The translations under genes were made by a program, and so were the position numbers. 24,876 nt of DNA. It comes from a virus. Shown here piece by piece: positions 1 to 8,148 of the stretch. The notes beneath the pieces were generated by a model. The model ran no database searches. It was not told the origin of the DNA and saw only the letters and a list, made by a program, of their open reading frames with translations. Numbering within the stretch: position 1 is the first letter of the stretch; every line of letters begins with the position of its first letter. Where the stretch lies: positions 1 through 24,876 of IMG/VR virus record IMGVR_UViG_3300024264_000163; one strand, 5' to 3'.

Positions 1-1
1 A

Positions 2-1177
2 GATTTCTTGCTTGATGAAACTGAAAAGTTTTGTCAAAACAAAGATCTATACAATGCTATTCGCAAATCGATTATGATTCTCGATGATGCTGACGGTGAT
101 AACGATAAAGGTACCATTCCTAAGCTCCTAGCGGACTCGTTAGGTATTAGCTTTGATAGTAGTGTTGGTCACGACTTCTTAACTGATTTCGAAGATCGTT
201 ATGAACATTACCATAAGAAAGAAGAACGCATTCCATTCGACATCGACATCCTAAACAAGATTACGAAGGGTGGTTTACCTCGTAAGTCTATGACTGTATT
301 GTTGGCAACTACCGGTGGCGGTAAGTCTTTATTGAAATGCCACATGGCTGCTAACCATTTGATGTATGGTAAGAATGTATTGTATATCACTATGGAAATG
401 GCTGAAGAAGAAATCGGTCGACGTATTGATGCTAACATCATGGATATTACTCTTGATGAAGTTCAAGACATTCCACGTGATGTATATGAAAAGCGGATGA
501 ATCGCTATAAGAGTAAGACAACCGGCAAGCTTATTGTTAAAGAATACCCTACTGGTTCTGCTCACTCAGGTCACTTCCGTCACTTATTGAATGAGTTAAA
601 ACTTAAGAAAAACTTCGAGCCTGATGTTATTTTTCTAGATTACCTTAACATATGTGCATCCGCTCGAGTTAAAGGTGCTGCAGCAGCAAGTAGTTATAAC
701 CTTGTTAAGAGTATTGCTGAAGAGGTACGTGGTCTTGCAATGGAGTTCAACTGTGCTCTTGTAACATCATCTCAGTTTAACCGTGATGGTTATGGCAACT
801 CTGATGTTGACCTTACTAATACATCTGAATCTATGGGTATTACTCATACTGCTGACTGTATTCTTGGTCTTGTAACATCTGAACAGCTTGACGAACTCGG
901 ACAACTCATGCTCAAACAATTGAAAAATCGTTGGGGTGATATCAGTTGGTATCGTAGATTCTTAGTTGGTATTGATAGAGCAAAGATGAAAATCTATGAA
1001 CTCGAAGAGAGTGCTCAAAACAATATTAACATGGACGACAGTTCCGGCGGTAACTCTGGAAAAAAGAGGCAGAGCTATGACGATGACGGACCAGTGTTCG
1101 ACAAAACAGACATAGGTCAGCGACTCGGTAATAAGAGCAAAAGAAAAGGTGTTTTCAACAACGTTCAACTAATTTAG
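2..1177 (+). CDS. 41: Replicative DNA helicase, gp41/DnaB type (5' end cut by window edge)
   Basis: Hexameric 5'-3' helicase of the T4-type replisome, which unwinds the fork together with the primase. The reading frame is open to the left edge, so the start lies outside; about 390 residues are visible against roughly 475 for T4 gp41. Counting from the TTG at base 8, a RecA-like core begins near residue 75, with a Walker A loop ATTGGGKS at residues 100-107 and a hydrophobic Walker B strand ending in FLDYLN near residue 215. An ITMEMAEEE segment follows Walker A, as is usual in DnaB-family helicases. The last 60 residues are polar, with Ser/Gly- and Lys/Arg-rich stretches. The primase partner is at 20459-21481, about 19 kb away. 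Family assignment is firm; the replisome role follows from T4 knowledge. Confidence 0.9.
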   Translation, partial: DFLLDETEKFCQNKDLYNAIRKSIMILDDADGDNDKGTIPKLLADSLGISFDSSVGHDFLTDFEDRYEHYHKKEERIPFDIDILNKITKGGLPRKSMTVLLATTGGGKSLLKCHMAANHLMYGKNVLYITMEMAEEEIGRRIDANIMDITLDEVQDIPRDVYEKRMNRYKSKTTGKLIVKEYPTGSAHSGHFRHLLNELKLKKNFEPDVIFLDYLNICASARVKGAAAASSYNLVKSIAEEVRGLAMEFNCALVTSSQFNRDGYGNSDVDLTNTSESMGITHTADCILGLVTSEQLDELGQLMLKQLKNRWGDISWYRRFLVGIDRAKMKIYELEESAQNNINMDDSSGGNSGKKRQSYDDDGPVFDKTDIGQRLGNKSKRKGVFNNVQLI

Positions 1178-1181
1178 TTTT

Positions 1182-1189
1182 TATAAATA
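1182..1189 (+). promoter_or_regulatory. T4-type late promoter box TATAAATA
   Basis: An exact TATAAATA octamer lies in the 44-base gap after the helicase stop, 33 bases before the ATG at 1222. T4 late promoters consist of this single element, read by the phage sigma factor gp55. Similar boxes at similar distances precede several other head-type genes in this window. No good -35 hexamer accompanies it. Confidence 0.75.
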
Positions 1190-1221
1190 ACTGAAACACC
1201 ACATTTTAAGTTAAAGGTATT

Positions 1222-2844
1222 ATGAAAAGTTTTAGTTCATTCGCTAAAGACAAAACGAAGAAGGAAGACAGCCCTTGTTGGAAATCTCACAAACAAGTGG
1301 GAATGAAAAAGAAGGGTGGTAATCTTGTTCCTAATTGTGTTCCTAAAGAAAGTGTAGATTTAGGATTTAGTGCATTTTTAGGTGAAGCTCCTATTGCTGT
1401 TCCAGACTTTACTGGAGATGAAGAATCATTTGCTATTGATGTTCTAGGTAAACTCGACGATGGTATATCAACTATTGAAAGTGCGATCGAGCTCGACAAT
1501 AGACCTGGTAAATCTAATACTAAAAAGATTGGTATGTTCGCCATTATGAATGGTGATAAACGAGTTAAATTTGCTTCATTAGCAAGACAAATTATTGCTG
1601 ATACTGAAGAGTTAGAAGAAGGCCCAGAGCCACCAGCTGATAGAATCGACAAAGATTTTACCATTAAACATAAGGACATGAGTAGATATATCTATGTTAA
1701 CTCTAGACCTGATGGAAAAGCAAGTAAAGCAGGTGATGACCCTAATGAGTTAATGACCGCAGCTTTATGTCTTAAATCTAAATTAACTGCACCAAGTACA
1801 GTTGAAGAAATGGACGAGCTTATTGAATTTTGTAAGCAAGAAGCTAACAGTCGTAATGTTCTAGGTGCATCTGCAGGTCAAATTGCAAGTTTAGATGGAC
1901 AAGATTATGTTAACCTTTGTCAAGCAGTATCGGCTGCATTAGCTATTCACGCTAACGGTTATGGTAATGCTGATAAAGTTTATTTAACAGGACAAGCTTG
2001 GGATAAAGACGTTAGACAATTCCAAATTACAAAATATGGAATGAAAGACTTTAATAGTTCTGATTTTATTTGTAAAAGGGGTGCTAACTTTATTGGTATA
2101 TCTCTTAAAAAGAAAAAGAGAATCACAGAAGCAGACCCAACACTTATCAACAAATCATTTAGTACACTTTTCCAAGATAGTAAATTTAATGCAATGATGA
2201 CAACTCTTGATAGAAGTGCAGCTGCATTTTATATTAAGGTACTCAGAAAAGCATCTCGTAATCCTAAACAATATAATGTACCTCCAGCCGTAGTTACTGC
2301 TATAAAGGGTGTTAAGTTAAGTCAAACCAATTGGAAAAAGTTTGTACAACGTATTCCAAACGATTTAATTAATTCAGAATTAAAATCAGCAGGTAATCGT
2401 AATTTATTCCAAAAAATGTTTACTATCATTATGAAGAATAAAGACTTAATGGCTAACCAATTAATTAATTTGATATTTAAATCAGATTTACGAACACTAA
2501 AGCAAGTCAACTTTGATTTTGCTCTTGTTACAGGTATTGGTGATTATGGTCCTCGTAAAGGTGTAGATGTTAAACCTGGTGAATACAAAGACATTGAAAC
2601 GACATCAACTAAATTAAATACATTACTAAAAGACCAAGGCGTAGGATTTAGAAAAACACCAGGCGCAGTTCAAGCATTTGATGTAGGTGCTACGGCTGCT
2701 ATGTTAAAGTTTGATTTAATGATTGGTGAGTTACCAGTATGTCACATCGAATTAAGATATAAAGGTAACTTTAGGTCAGCACCGAGTTTCCTAGCAAAAA
2801 TGACAGACGAATTTAAAGCAGAATTCCAGGATAAAATAACATGA
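1222..2844 (+). CDS. Putative head-internal protein with possible PD-(D/E)XK nuclease core
   Basis: A 540-residue protein; I do not recognise a named family with certainty. The N-terminal 55 residues form a separate module: a SPCW motif at 17-20, a GMKKKGG motif at 27-33 and a VPNCVPKE stretch at 36-43, a pattern I recall from marine T4-like head proteins. It ends in LGE/A at 53-56, which fits a T4 prohead protease site. In the body, NELMTA at 176-181, Asp281 and SLKKKK at 294-299 are spaced like the Glu, Asp and (E/S)xK of PD-(D/E)XK nucleases. An IELRYKG motif lies near the C-terminus. It follows a late promoter and overlaps the next gene by four bases (ATGA). Nuclease activity is inference only. 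Confidence 0.55.
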   Translation: MKSFSSFAKDKTKKEDSPCWKSHKQVGMKKKGGNLVPNCVPKESVDLGFSAFLGEAPIAVPDFTGDEESFAIDVLGKLDDGISTIESAIELDNRPGKSNTKKIGMFAIMNGDKRVKFASLARQIIADTEELEEGPEPPADRIDKDFTIKHKDMSRYIYVNSRPDGKASKAGDDPNELMTAALCLKSKLTAPSTVEEMDELIEFCKQEANSRNVLGASAGQIASLDGQDYVNLCQAVSAALAIHANGYGNADKVYLTGQAWDKDVRQFQITKYGMKDFNSSDFICKRGANFIGISLKKKKRITEADPTLINKSFSTLFQDSKFNAMMTTLDRSAAAFYIKVLRKASRNPKQYNVPPAVVTAIKGVKLSQTNWKKFVQRIPNDLINSELKSAGNRNLFQKMFTIIMKNKDLMANQLINLIFKSDLRTLKQVNFDFALVTGIGDYGPRKGVDVKPGEYKDIETTSTKLNTLLKDQGVGFRKTPGAVQAFDVGATAAMLKFDLMIGELPVCHIELRYKGNFRSAPSFLAKMTDEFKAEFQDKIT

Positions 2845-4076
2845 TAAGGTTTAAGACATATTTGTCAGAAGCAGCTGGAGCTAATCTCCACATGACTCAT
2901 TTAGAAGATGCTGTCTTAGATGGTGGAGTTAACGGAACACGAAATGTATTCCAATATCTTCAAGCACTTCGTGATATGCTTGGTGGTAATACAAAGGCAC
3001 CAGTTAAAATATCAGTTAAATGGGACGGAGCTCCTGCTATCTTTGCAGGTACTGACCCATCAGATGGTAAATTCTTTGTTGCTAAAAAGGGAGTATTTAA
3101 CAAGACTCCAAAACTATATAAAACAAATGCAGAAATAGATAATGACCTAAGCGGAGATTTAGGAGCTAAATTTAAAGTAGCTCTTGCAGAATTCTCTAAG
3201 CTAGGAATTGAAGGAGTAGTGCAAGGTGATTTCCTATATACGAACGACGATCTTAAAACAGAAAATATTGATGGAGAACCGCATATTACTTTCCATCCTA
3301 ATACCATTGTTTACGCGATACCTAAATCTTCAGACCTCGGTAAACAAATTGAACAATCCAAAATCGGTGTGGTTTGGCACACAACGTACAGAGGCTCAAC
3401 TCTTGACTCAATGCAAGCAAGTTTTGGAAAGGAGATATCAACAAAACTTAAAAAAATCCCGACAGTCTGGCACGTAGATGCTGTATTCCAAGACCACTCT
3501 GGTAAAGCAACATTTACAGCTGCAGAAACAAAGTCATTTAATAAACTCTTATCAGATGCAGGTCGTATATTCAGAACCATTAAGCCATACGCACTGAACG
3601 AATTAAAAGATAACGAAGAACTCAATAAAAGAATTAATACATTCATTAATAAGAAAGTACGAGAAAATTCTCGTATTCAAAACGTTCCTGCAGCGATCAA
3701 CGATATGCAGAAATTTATTAATGAATATTATCAGAAAGAAATGGACAAGGTCAAATCACAAGCAGCAAAAGATAGAAAAGCTGCAGTGCGTGACAGTGTC
3801 TTAAAATATTTTGCTAAAGGTAATCTTAAAGAAGTTACCAAAGTGTTTACACTATATAATTTATTAGTAGATGCAAAAATGATTGTAATCGCTAAATTAA
3901 ATTACAGCGATGGTTTAAGAACTCTGTTGAAAACAACTTCAGGATTTGAAGTAACAGGACAAGAAGGGTTCGTTGCTATTGACCATCTTGGTCGTAATGC
4001 TTTAAAACTTGTTGACAGATTAAACTTCAGCAAAGCAAACTTTAGTACAGAATATATTAAAGGGTGGCAAAAATAA
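2841..4076 (+). CDS. Phage protein with capsid-targeting-like N-terminus and KxDG motif (possible nucleotidyltransferase fold)
   Basis: A 411-residue protein, translationally coupled to the gene before it (ATGA overlap). Residues 1-10 (MIRFKTYLSE) followed by Ala-Ala look like a T4 capsid-targeting peptide with an LxE/A cleavage site. Residues 57-68 hold a strand followed by KWDGAPAIF, with K60, D62 and G63 in the KxDG arrangement of motif I of DNA/RNA ligases and capping enzymes; GVVQGDFLYT at 125-134 could stand for motif III. I cannot find convincing motifs IV and V, so an active ligase is not claimed. The C-terminal half is helical and Lys-rich. From memory this resembles a family labelled DUF6267 in marine T4-like phages, which I could not check. 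A late, virion-associated role is inferred. Confidence 0.55.
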   Translation: MIRFKTYLSEAAGANLHMTHLEDAVLDGGVNGTRNVFQYLQALRDMLGGNTKAPVKISVKWDGAPAIFAGTDPSDGKFFVAKKGVFNKTPKLYKTNAEIDNDLSGDLGAKFKVALAEFSKLGIEGVVQGDFLYTNDDLKTENIDGEPHITFHPNTIVYAIPKSSDLGKQIEQSKIGVVWHTTYRGSTLDSMQASFGKEISTKLKKIPTVWHVDAVFQDHSGKATFTAAETKSFNKLLSDAGRIFRTIKPYALNELKDNEELNKRINTFINKKVRENSRIQNVPAAINDMQKFINEYYQKEMDKVKSQAAKDRKAAVRDSVLKYFAKGNLKEVTKVFTLYNLLVDAKMIVIAKLNYSDGLRTLLKTTSGFEVTGQEGFVAIDHLGRNALKLVDRLNFSKANFSTEYIKGWQK

Positions 4077-4103
4077 TAACATAATATCATGAGGTGATTG
4101 TAT

Positions 4104-4313
4104 ATGCCTACAAAATTACAACCGAGTCAGATGGTTAAAGACAGAAATACTGGCAAACTAAAAACAACACATTTTTATATGAAACAAACTCCTAAAGGTG
4201 AATTGTTTCAATATATTAACAACAAATCTGGTAAACCAAAAATCAAACAGAAATGTATGAACGAGTTAGCTAGACGCAAAATCGATATTGTTTGGGTTGA
4301 CCCTAAAGAATAA
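4104..4313 (+). CDS. Small conserved phage protein of unknown function
   Basis: A basic protein of 69 residues. The ATG at 4104 is preferred over an in-frame TTG at 4098 because a GAGGTG ribosome site at 4091-4096 lies seven bases before the ATG. The sequence has an HFYMKQTPKGELFQYINN core followed by KPKIKQKC and ELARRKIDIVWV, a pattern I recall from small hypothetical proteins of marine T4-like phages. No catalytic motif, membrane segment or metal site is visible. It sits 27 bases after the KxDG-motif gene and is the last gene before the sigma70-type promoter at 4351, so it most likely belongs to the late unit starting at 1222. Confidence 0.7.
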   Translation: MPTKLQPSQMVKDRNTGKLKTTHFYMKQTPKGELFQYINNKSGKPKIKQKCMNELARRKIDIVWVDPKE

Positions 4314-4350
4314 TCAGTCATTTTTATTATGAATTTAATGACCATAACAA

Positions 4351-4379
4351 TTGACAAACACAACACAATGTGTTATAAT
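4351..4379 (+). promoter_or_regulatory. Strong sigma70-type promoter (early/middle)
   Basis: A perfect TTGACA at 4351-4356 and a perfect TATAAT at 4374-4379 are separated by 17 bases, with an extended -10 TG at 4371-4372. Transcription should begin near 4386 and run into the methyltransferase to glycosyltransferase unit. The same architecture recurs at 19808 and 20391, so the host RNA polymerase is the likely reader. Confidence 0.88.
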
Positions 4380-4406
4380 AACTTTTTATCATAGGAGATT
4401 TATGAA

Positions 4407-4973
4407 ATGGGACGAATACGCGATAGGGGCCATGACGGTGGAAACATCTGGCGATGGCAAACAATAGAGAAGTACGTACGTAAAAACAATTGGACAAAAG
4501 GAGCAGAACTTGGAGTATGGGTTGGAGAGACCTTTAAGCACTTGGTTAAGACATGTCACAATTTGCACATCATTGGTGTTGATTTGTACGAAGCTCAACC
4601 TGGCTACGATGGACCAGAACAATGGACGCGGGGCGAAAATGGCCATGCATGGGACCACGAGACATATTATCAGGACCTCGTTAGATTTTGCCAGGGTTAC
4701 CCTGGTCGTGCCGAGATTATAAAAGATTTCACAACTGAAGCAGCAAAACAAGTAGACGATGAAAGTTTAGATTTTGTCTTTATTGATGCTGACCATAGTT
4801 ATAATGGTGTTATGAGAGATGTAGAAGCTTGGGCACCAAAAGTAAGAAAAGGTGGAATGATTATCGGGCATGATATACATTTTCCAACTGTTAAGACAGC
4901 AGTTGTAGAACTATATGGTGAAGATGGTTATTTTGTTGAAGATGATTTTTTATGGTTTGTTGAGAAGAAGTAA
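4407..4973 (+). CDS. Class I SAM-dependent methyltransferase (Methyltransf_24 type)
   Basis: A 188-residue Rossmann-fold methyltransferase. Motif I is GAELGVWVGET at residues 32-42, an acidic residue for the SAM ribose follows in GVDLYE near 57-62, and FVFIDADHSY near residue 125 is the hallmark of the Methyltransf_24 group, followed by a KGGMIIGHD strand. These enzymes often methylate sugars or other small molecules; the substrate cannot be read here, but the glycosyltransferases and sulfotransferase downstream make a glycan target attractive. It is the first gene after the sigma70-type promoter. The AGGAG at 4393-4397 is nine bases from this ATG. A second ATG at 4402, in another frame, is only four bases from it and opens a 21-codon reading frame. 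Confidence 0.8.
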   Translation: MGRIRDRGHDGGNIWRWQTIEKYVRKNNWTKGAELGVWVGETFKHLVKTCHNLHIIGVDLYEAQPGYDGPEQWTRGENGHAWDHETYYQDLVRFCQGYPGRAEIIKDFTTEAAKQVDDESLDFVFIDADHSYNGVMRDVEAWAPKVRKGGMIIGHDIHFPTVKTAVVELYGEDGYFVEDDFLWFVEKK

Positions 4974-4976
4974 ATA

Positions 4977-5516
4977 ATGAAAACAAAAGTGATTAATTTT
5001 TATGGTGGACCCTGCTCGGGTAAAAGCACAGCAGCGGCCGGTTTGTTTTATAAGATGAAGTTAGCAGGTTATAAAGTAGAACTCACAGATGAGTTTGCTA
5101 AAGAATGTGTATGGGAAGAAAACATCCCAATGCTAAAAGACCAATTATGGATATTAGCACATCAACATCGAAAAATACTTAGATTAGCAGATAAGGTAGA
5201 TTATGTTATAACAGACTCTCCAGTATTGCTAAGTCCTATTTATCGTACTAAATATGGTGAACCAATGTATTCAGATACTATTGACACCATGGCTTTAGAG
5301 TGTTATAATAAGTACGATAATATCAATTTTATGCTAAGCCGTACTCGAGAAAATTACGAAGAAGATGGTAGAGCACAAGATGAAGTTCAAAGTATTCAAA
5401 TTGATTTAGATATATTAAAACAGTTTGAAGCACTCGATATTCCATTTACCCAATTAGAAAGCGATGATAATGCATCAGCCGCTTATCGTTATATAGTGAG
5501 AAAACATGCACATTGA
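4977..5516 (+). CDS. P-loop ATPase/kinase-like protein (AAA_28-like)
   Basis: A 179-residue P-loop NTPase. The Walker A loop GGPCSGKST occupies residues 10-18, directly after the first strand, as in nucleoside and nucleotide kinases. The strand and motif VITDSPVLLSP near residues 77-87 resemble the Walker B/DxSP region of deoxynucleoside kinase-like and NadR-kinase-like proteins. The segment LSRTRENYEEDGRAQD near 119-134 looks like the Arg-rich lid that closes over ATP. Similar proteins occur in many T4-like phages, where the substrate is mostly unknown. It starts three bases after the methyltransferase stop and overlaps the next gene by 11 bases, so all three are co-transcribed. A nucleotide-metabolism role is inferred. 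Confidence 0.75.
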   Translation: MKTKVINFYGGPCSGKSTAAAGLFYKMKLAGYKVELTDEFAKECVWEENIPMLKDQLWILAHQHRKILRLADKVDYVITDSPVLLSPIYRTKYGEPMYSDTIDTMALECYNKYDNINFMLSRTRENYEEDGRAQDEVQSIQIDLDILKQFEALDIPFTQLESDDNASAAYRYIVRKHAH

Positions 5517-6645
5517 AATAGACAAAATTTACCAACGCGAACTACAGCGTCAACAATCAACAATTGAACTAATTGCATCTGAAAACTTTGCATCAGATTC
5601 CGTAATGAAATTATGTGGTTCAGAATTTACAAACAAATATGCAGAAGGTTATCCTGGTCGTCGTTACTATAATGGTTGCGAACAAATGGACGAGATTGAA
5701 AACTTAGCAATACAGAAACTTAAAGATATCTATGATTGTGAGTTTGCAAATGTTCAACCTCATAGTGGAGCTAACGCAAACCTAGCTGTATTCCAAGCAT
5801 TTTTAGAACCTGGTTCTCGTATCCTTGGAATGGATTTAGCAAGTGGTGGACATTTATCCCACGGTGCTCCAGTTAATATTTCAGGTAAAAACTATGTAAC
5901 AGCTCATTATGGCGTAGACGAAAATGGTTTAATTGACTATGAAGAAGTTCGTAGAATAGCTTTAGACTTTAGGCCTTCAATGATTATTGCAGGTGCTTCT
6001 GCTTATCCTCGCCAAATTGATTGGAAAAAGTTTAGAGAGATTGCAGATGAATGTAGAGCATTATTAATGGTAGATATGGCTCACTATTCAGGCCTGATCG
6101 CCGGTGGTGCTTATGATAGTCCAATCCCTTATGCAGATGTGGTTACTTCAACTACTCATAAAACATTAAGAGGCCCTCGTGGTGGAATCATCTTATGGAA
6201 TAACCCTAAATATTCTAAACTGATTAATTCAGCTGTATTCCCAGGTACACAAGGTGGACCATTAATGAATATTATTGCAGCTAAAGCTCAAGCCTTTATT
6301 GAAGCAGATACAAAAGAATTTTTTGATTACGCTGAAAATGTGATTAAAAATGCACAAGCAATGTGTAAGGTATTTGAAGAACGAGGAGTTAAAGTACAAA
6401 CAAGTGGAACAGATTCACATATTATTTTAATGGATTTGAGTGAGAGTAAATATAGTGGTAGGGAATTTGCAGACTTATTAGAAGAGAATGGTATTACTGT
6501 AAATAAAAACGGAATACCAAATGACCCTCGTCCCTTTATGGAAACAAGTGGTATTCGTATAGGTACTGCAGCAGAAACAACAAGAGGCCATGATGAAGCA
6601 TGGTTTATTAAATTAGCAGAAAGAATAACGGAGTTATTACAATAA
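5506..6645 (+). CDS. glyA: Serine hydroxymethyltransferase
   Basis: A PLP enzyme that converts serine and tetrahydrofolate to glycine and 5,10-methylene-tetrahydrofolate. Diagnostic motifs are present: ELIASENF at residues 21-28, the YAEGYPGRRYYNGC substrate-binding stretch at 45-58, VDMAH with Asp189-190 region and His193, and TSTTHKTLRGPRGG at 214-227 with the Schiff-base lysine at 219. At 379 residues it is shorter than the bacterial enzyme (about 415-430), with trimming mainly at the C-terminus, but no active-site motif is missing. The start at 5506 lies within the end of the kinase-like gene. It lies in an early-type unit. Products could feed dTMP synthesis and purines, and its glycine could feed the 5-aminolevulinate synthase encoded at 24558. 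Confidence 0.95.
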   Translation: MHIEIDKIYQRELQRQQSTIELIASENFASDSVMKLCGSEFTNKYAEGYPGRRYYNGCEQMDEIENLAIQKLKDIYDCEFANVQPHSGANANLAVFQAFLEPGSRILGMDLASGGHLSHGAPVNISGKNYVTAHYGVDENGLIDYEEVRRIALDFRPSMIIAGASAYPRQIDWKKFREIADECRALLMVDMAHYSGLIAGGAYDSPIPYADVVTSTTHKTLRGPRGGIILWNNPKYSKLINSAVFPGTQGGPLMNIIAAKAQAFIEADTKEFFDYAENVIKNAQAMCKVFEERGVKVQTSGTDSHIILMDLSESKYSGREFADLLEENGITVNKNGIPNDPRPFMETSGIRIGTAAETTRGHDEAWFIKLAERITELLQ

Positions 6646-6833
6646 TGGAAATTACACCAATTAGCCCAGTATTGAATCCACCCTTTGCAAATAAGATTGA
6701 TTACGACTTAAGAACAGTTAAAGTAACTACTAAAGTAAGTAATGACTATCAACAAGAAACAGTTTACACTTACGATAAATATGGTAGACTAATGAATTCT
6801 GTAGTCAGAAAAGATACAATAGCAGAAATATGA
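6645..6833 (+). CDS. Small conserved phage protein of unknown function
   Basis: A 62-residue protein whose ATG shares one base with the stop codon of the serine hydroxymethyltransferase gene and whose stop overlaps the next start (ATGA), a strong sign of translational coupling. The N-terminal EITPISPVLNPPF stretch and the central alternating hydrophobic pattern (TVKVTTKV) are reminiscent of short hypothetical proteins in T4-like cyanophages. YTYDKYGRL near the C-terminus superficially looks like an RHS repeat, but a single copy in so short a protein means little. No function is proposed. Confidence 0.6.
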   Translation: MEITPISPVLNPPFANKIDYDLRTVKVTTKVSNDYQQETVYTYDKYGRLMNSVVRKDTIAEI

Positions 6834-7492
6834 ACGTAAACATACCAAAGAAAATGTCTCATATTTGGGTAGGGCCAAGACCGGCTCCACTCAAATGGAT
6901 GTATACTTGGCGCGATAAACATCCAGAATGGGAATATAAGATATTTACAGACCAGATGTTAAAAAAACGTGCTTGGAGAAATCAAGCATTGATAGAACAT
7001 TATTATAATGCTAGAGCTTTCTGTGGTGTTTCAGATTTAATTCGTTATGAGTTATTATATGAGCGAGGTGGATTTATTGCAGAAGCTGATATGATTTGTT
7101 TAGAAAATACAGATGAGCTATGGAGCTCTCCAGCTGACCATGCTTATACTTGTTATGAGAATGAAAAAGGCCGTGGTGATAATGTTCAGCCAATATTTGG
7201 TTGTAATCCAGAGAATCCGTTTGTTAAACATATTTTAGATGAATTAAAAAAGCTTAGACCACAAGATTTACATCATCAACCTCACAACTCAACAGGTAAT
7301 GCTTTCTTAGCAAAACATATACCAAATTGGAAAGATAAATTAACAGTTTGGCCATCACACTATTTTATACCACAATTTTATATTAATGGTGCACAAAGAT
7401 ATAATGGGCCAGATAAAGTTTACGCAGACCATAAATGGGGCTCAACAGGTATGGGCTTTAACTGTGTAGATTATTCGCAAGGAGTATTATAA
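6830..7492 (+). CDS. GT32-like glycosyltransferase (OCH1/DXD family)
   Basis: A 220-residue nucleotide-sugar-dependent glycosyltransferase. IPKKMSHIWVG at residues 5-15 and the WRDKHPEWEYKIFTD stretch at 27-41 match the N-terminal pattern of the capsular-polysaccharide/OCH1 sugar-binding group. GVSDLIRYELLYERGGF at 66-82 contains the conserved Asp69, Arg72 and Gly-Gly. The metal-binding DXD that normally follows is EAD here (85-87), so the first aspartate is replaced by glutamate. No signal peptide or membrane segment is visible, so it should act in the host cytoplasm. It is coupled to both neighbours, the next being a sulfotransferase. The acceptor (host envelope glycan, virion protein or modified base) is unknown. 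Confidence 0.82.
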   Translation: MNVNIPKKMSHIWVGPRPAPLKWMYTWRDKHPEWEYKIFTDQMLKKRAWRNQALIEHYYNARAFCGVSDLIRYELLYERGGFIAEADMICLENTDELWSSPADHAYTCYENEKGRGDNVQPIFGCNPENPFVKHILDELKKLRPQDLHHQPHNSTGNAFLAKHIPNWKDKLTVWPSHYFIPQFYINGAQRYNGPDKVYADHKWGSTGMGFNCVDYSQGVL

Positions 7493-8148
7493 TGTACTTA
7501 TCACATAAACATAAATTCTTATTTTTGCGCACACCCAAAACAGCATCAAGTAGTCTGTCAGATTTCTTTATTAGAAATATACAAGACGATGAAGCAATCT
7601 ATACTGAAGTAGAAGATAGTAATCTACCAGGTACATTAGATGAAGCGATCGTAAGTAAATATAGACCTTATGCTTTTTACCATTTTACATTAAACCAATT
7701 AATTGACGAAGGTATATTAACAAAAGAACAAGCATTAGAATATGATATATTTGCTTTGTTAAGAAATCCAGTTGATAGAGCAAAAAGTTTTTATTACTTT
7801 TATCGTAAATGGAAAGGTCGACAAATAGACCCTTCTATAGAACAATATCGTAATTGGACAATCAATGGAGTATTTAAAGGTGAACCAAATAGTGGCATTG
7901 TTCAAAGTAGCTTATTAAAACTAGGTAGTAAATCTGTTGGTCGTTTCTGGTTATACGAAGATTTAGAAAAAGAATTAAGTAACTTTATGTTTAACCGTAG
8001 GTTGCGTATTGACCATCCATTACCAAGACATAAAACAGATTCAAGAGTAGCAAGACAGAATGAGATTGAATTTGAGCAAAAAGATATTGATGAAATGAAG
8101 AAAACATTTGGCGAAGATTTTAAATTATACGACGAACTAGCAAAGTGA
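7492..8148 (+). CDS. Sulfotransferase family protein
   Basis: A 218-residue protein with both binding sites for the sulfate donor PAPS. FLFLRTPKTASSSL at residues 9-22 is the 5'-phosphosulfate loop (Pro15-Lys16-Thr17). FALLRNPVDRAKSFYYFY at 87-104 is the 3'-phosphate site, with Arg91 and Ser99 in the expected places. Such enzymes move sulfate to hydroxyl or amino groups of sugars, lipids or proteins. It has a good AAGGAG ribosome site at 7479-7484, starts on the last base of the GT32-like gene and overlaps the GT25-like gene by four bases. The order GT, sulfotransferase, GT suggests building or decorating a sulfated glycan. The host must supply PAPS, since no sulfate-activation gene is visible. 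Confidence 0.88.
   Translation: MYLSHKHKFLFLRTPKTASSSLSDFFIRNIQDDEAIYTEVEDSNLPGTLDEAIVSKYRPYAFYHFTLNQLIDEGILTKEQALEYDIFALLRNPVDRAKSFYYFYRKWKGRQIDPSIEQYRNWTINGVFKGEPNSGIVQSSLLKLGSKSVGRFWLYEDLEKELSNFMFNRRLRIDHPLPRHKTDSRVARQNEIEFEQKDIDEMKKTFGEDFKLYDELAK

Noticed and set aside
4317-4342. Inverted repeat GTCATT / AATGAC with a 14-base loop, possible terminator
   Set aside because: The stem is six base pairs and AT-rich, the loop is long and no T-run follows; it could be an accident in AT-rich DNA just upstream of the promoter.
6774-6781. GATAAATA within the small gene at 6645, 49 bases before the GT32-like gene
   Set aside because: It is made by the codons of Tyr-Asp-Lys-Tyr, and the next gene is coupled by ATGA in an early-type unit, so a late promoter here is unlikely.
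6765-6795. RHS-repeat-like YTYDKYGRL
   Set aside because: A single match in a 62-residue protein; RHS proteins have many copies and far larger size.
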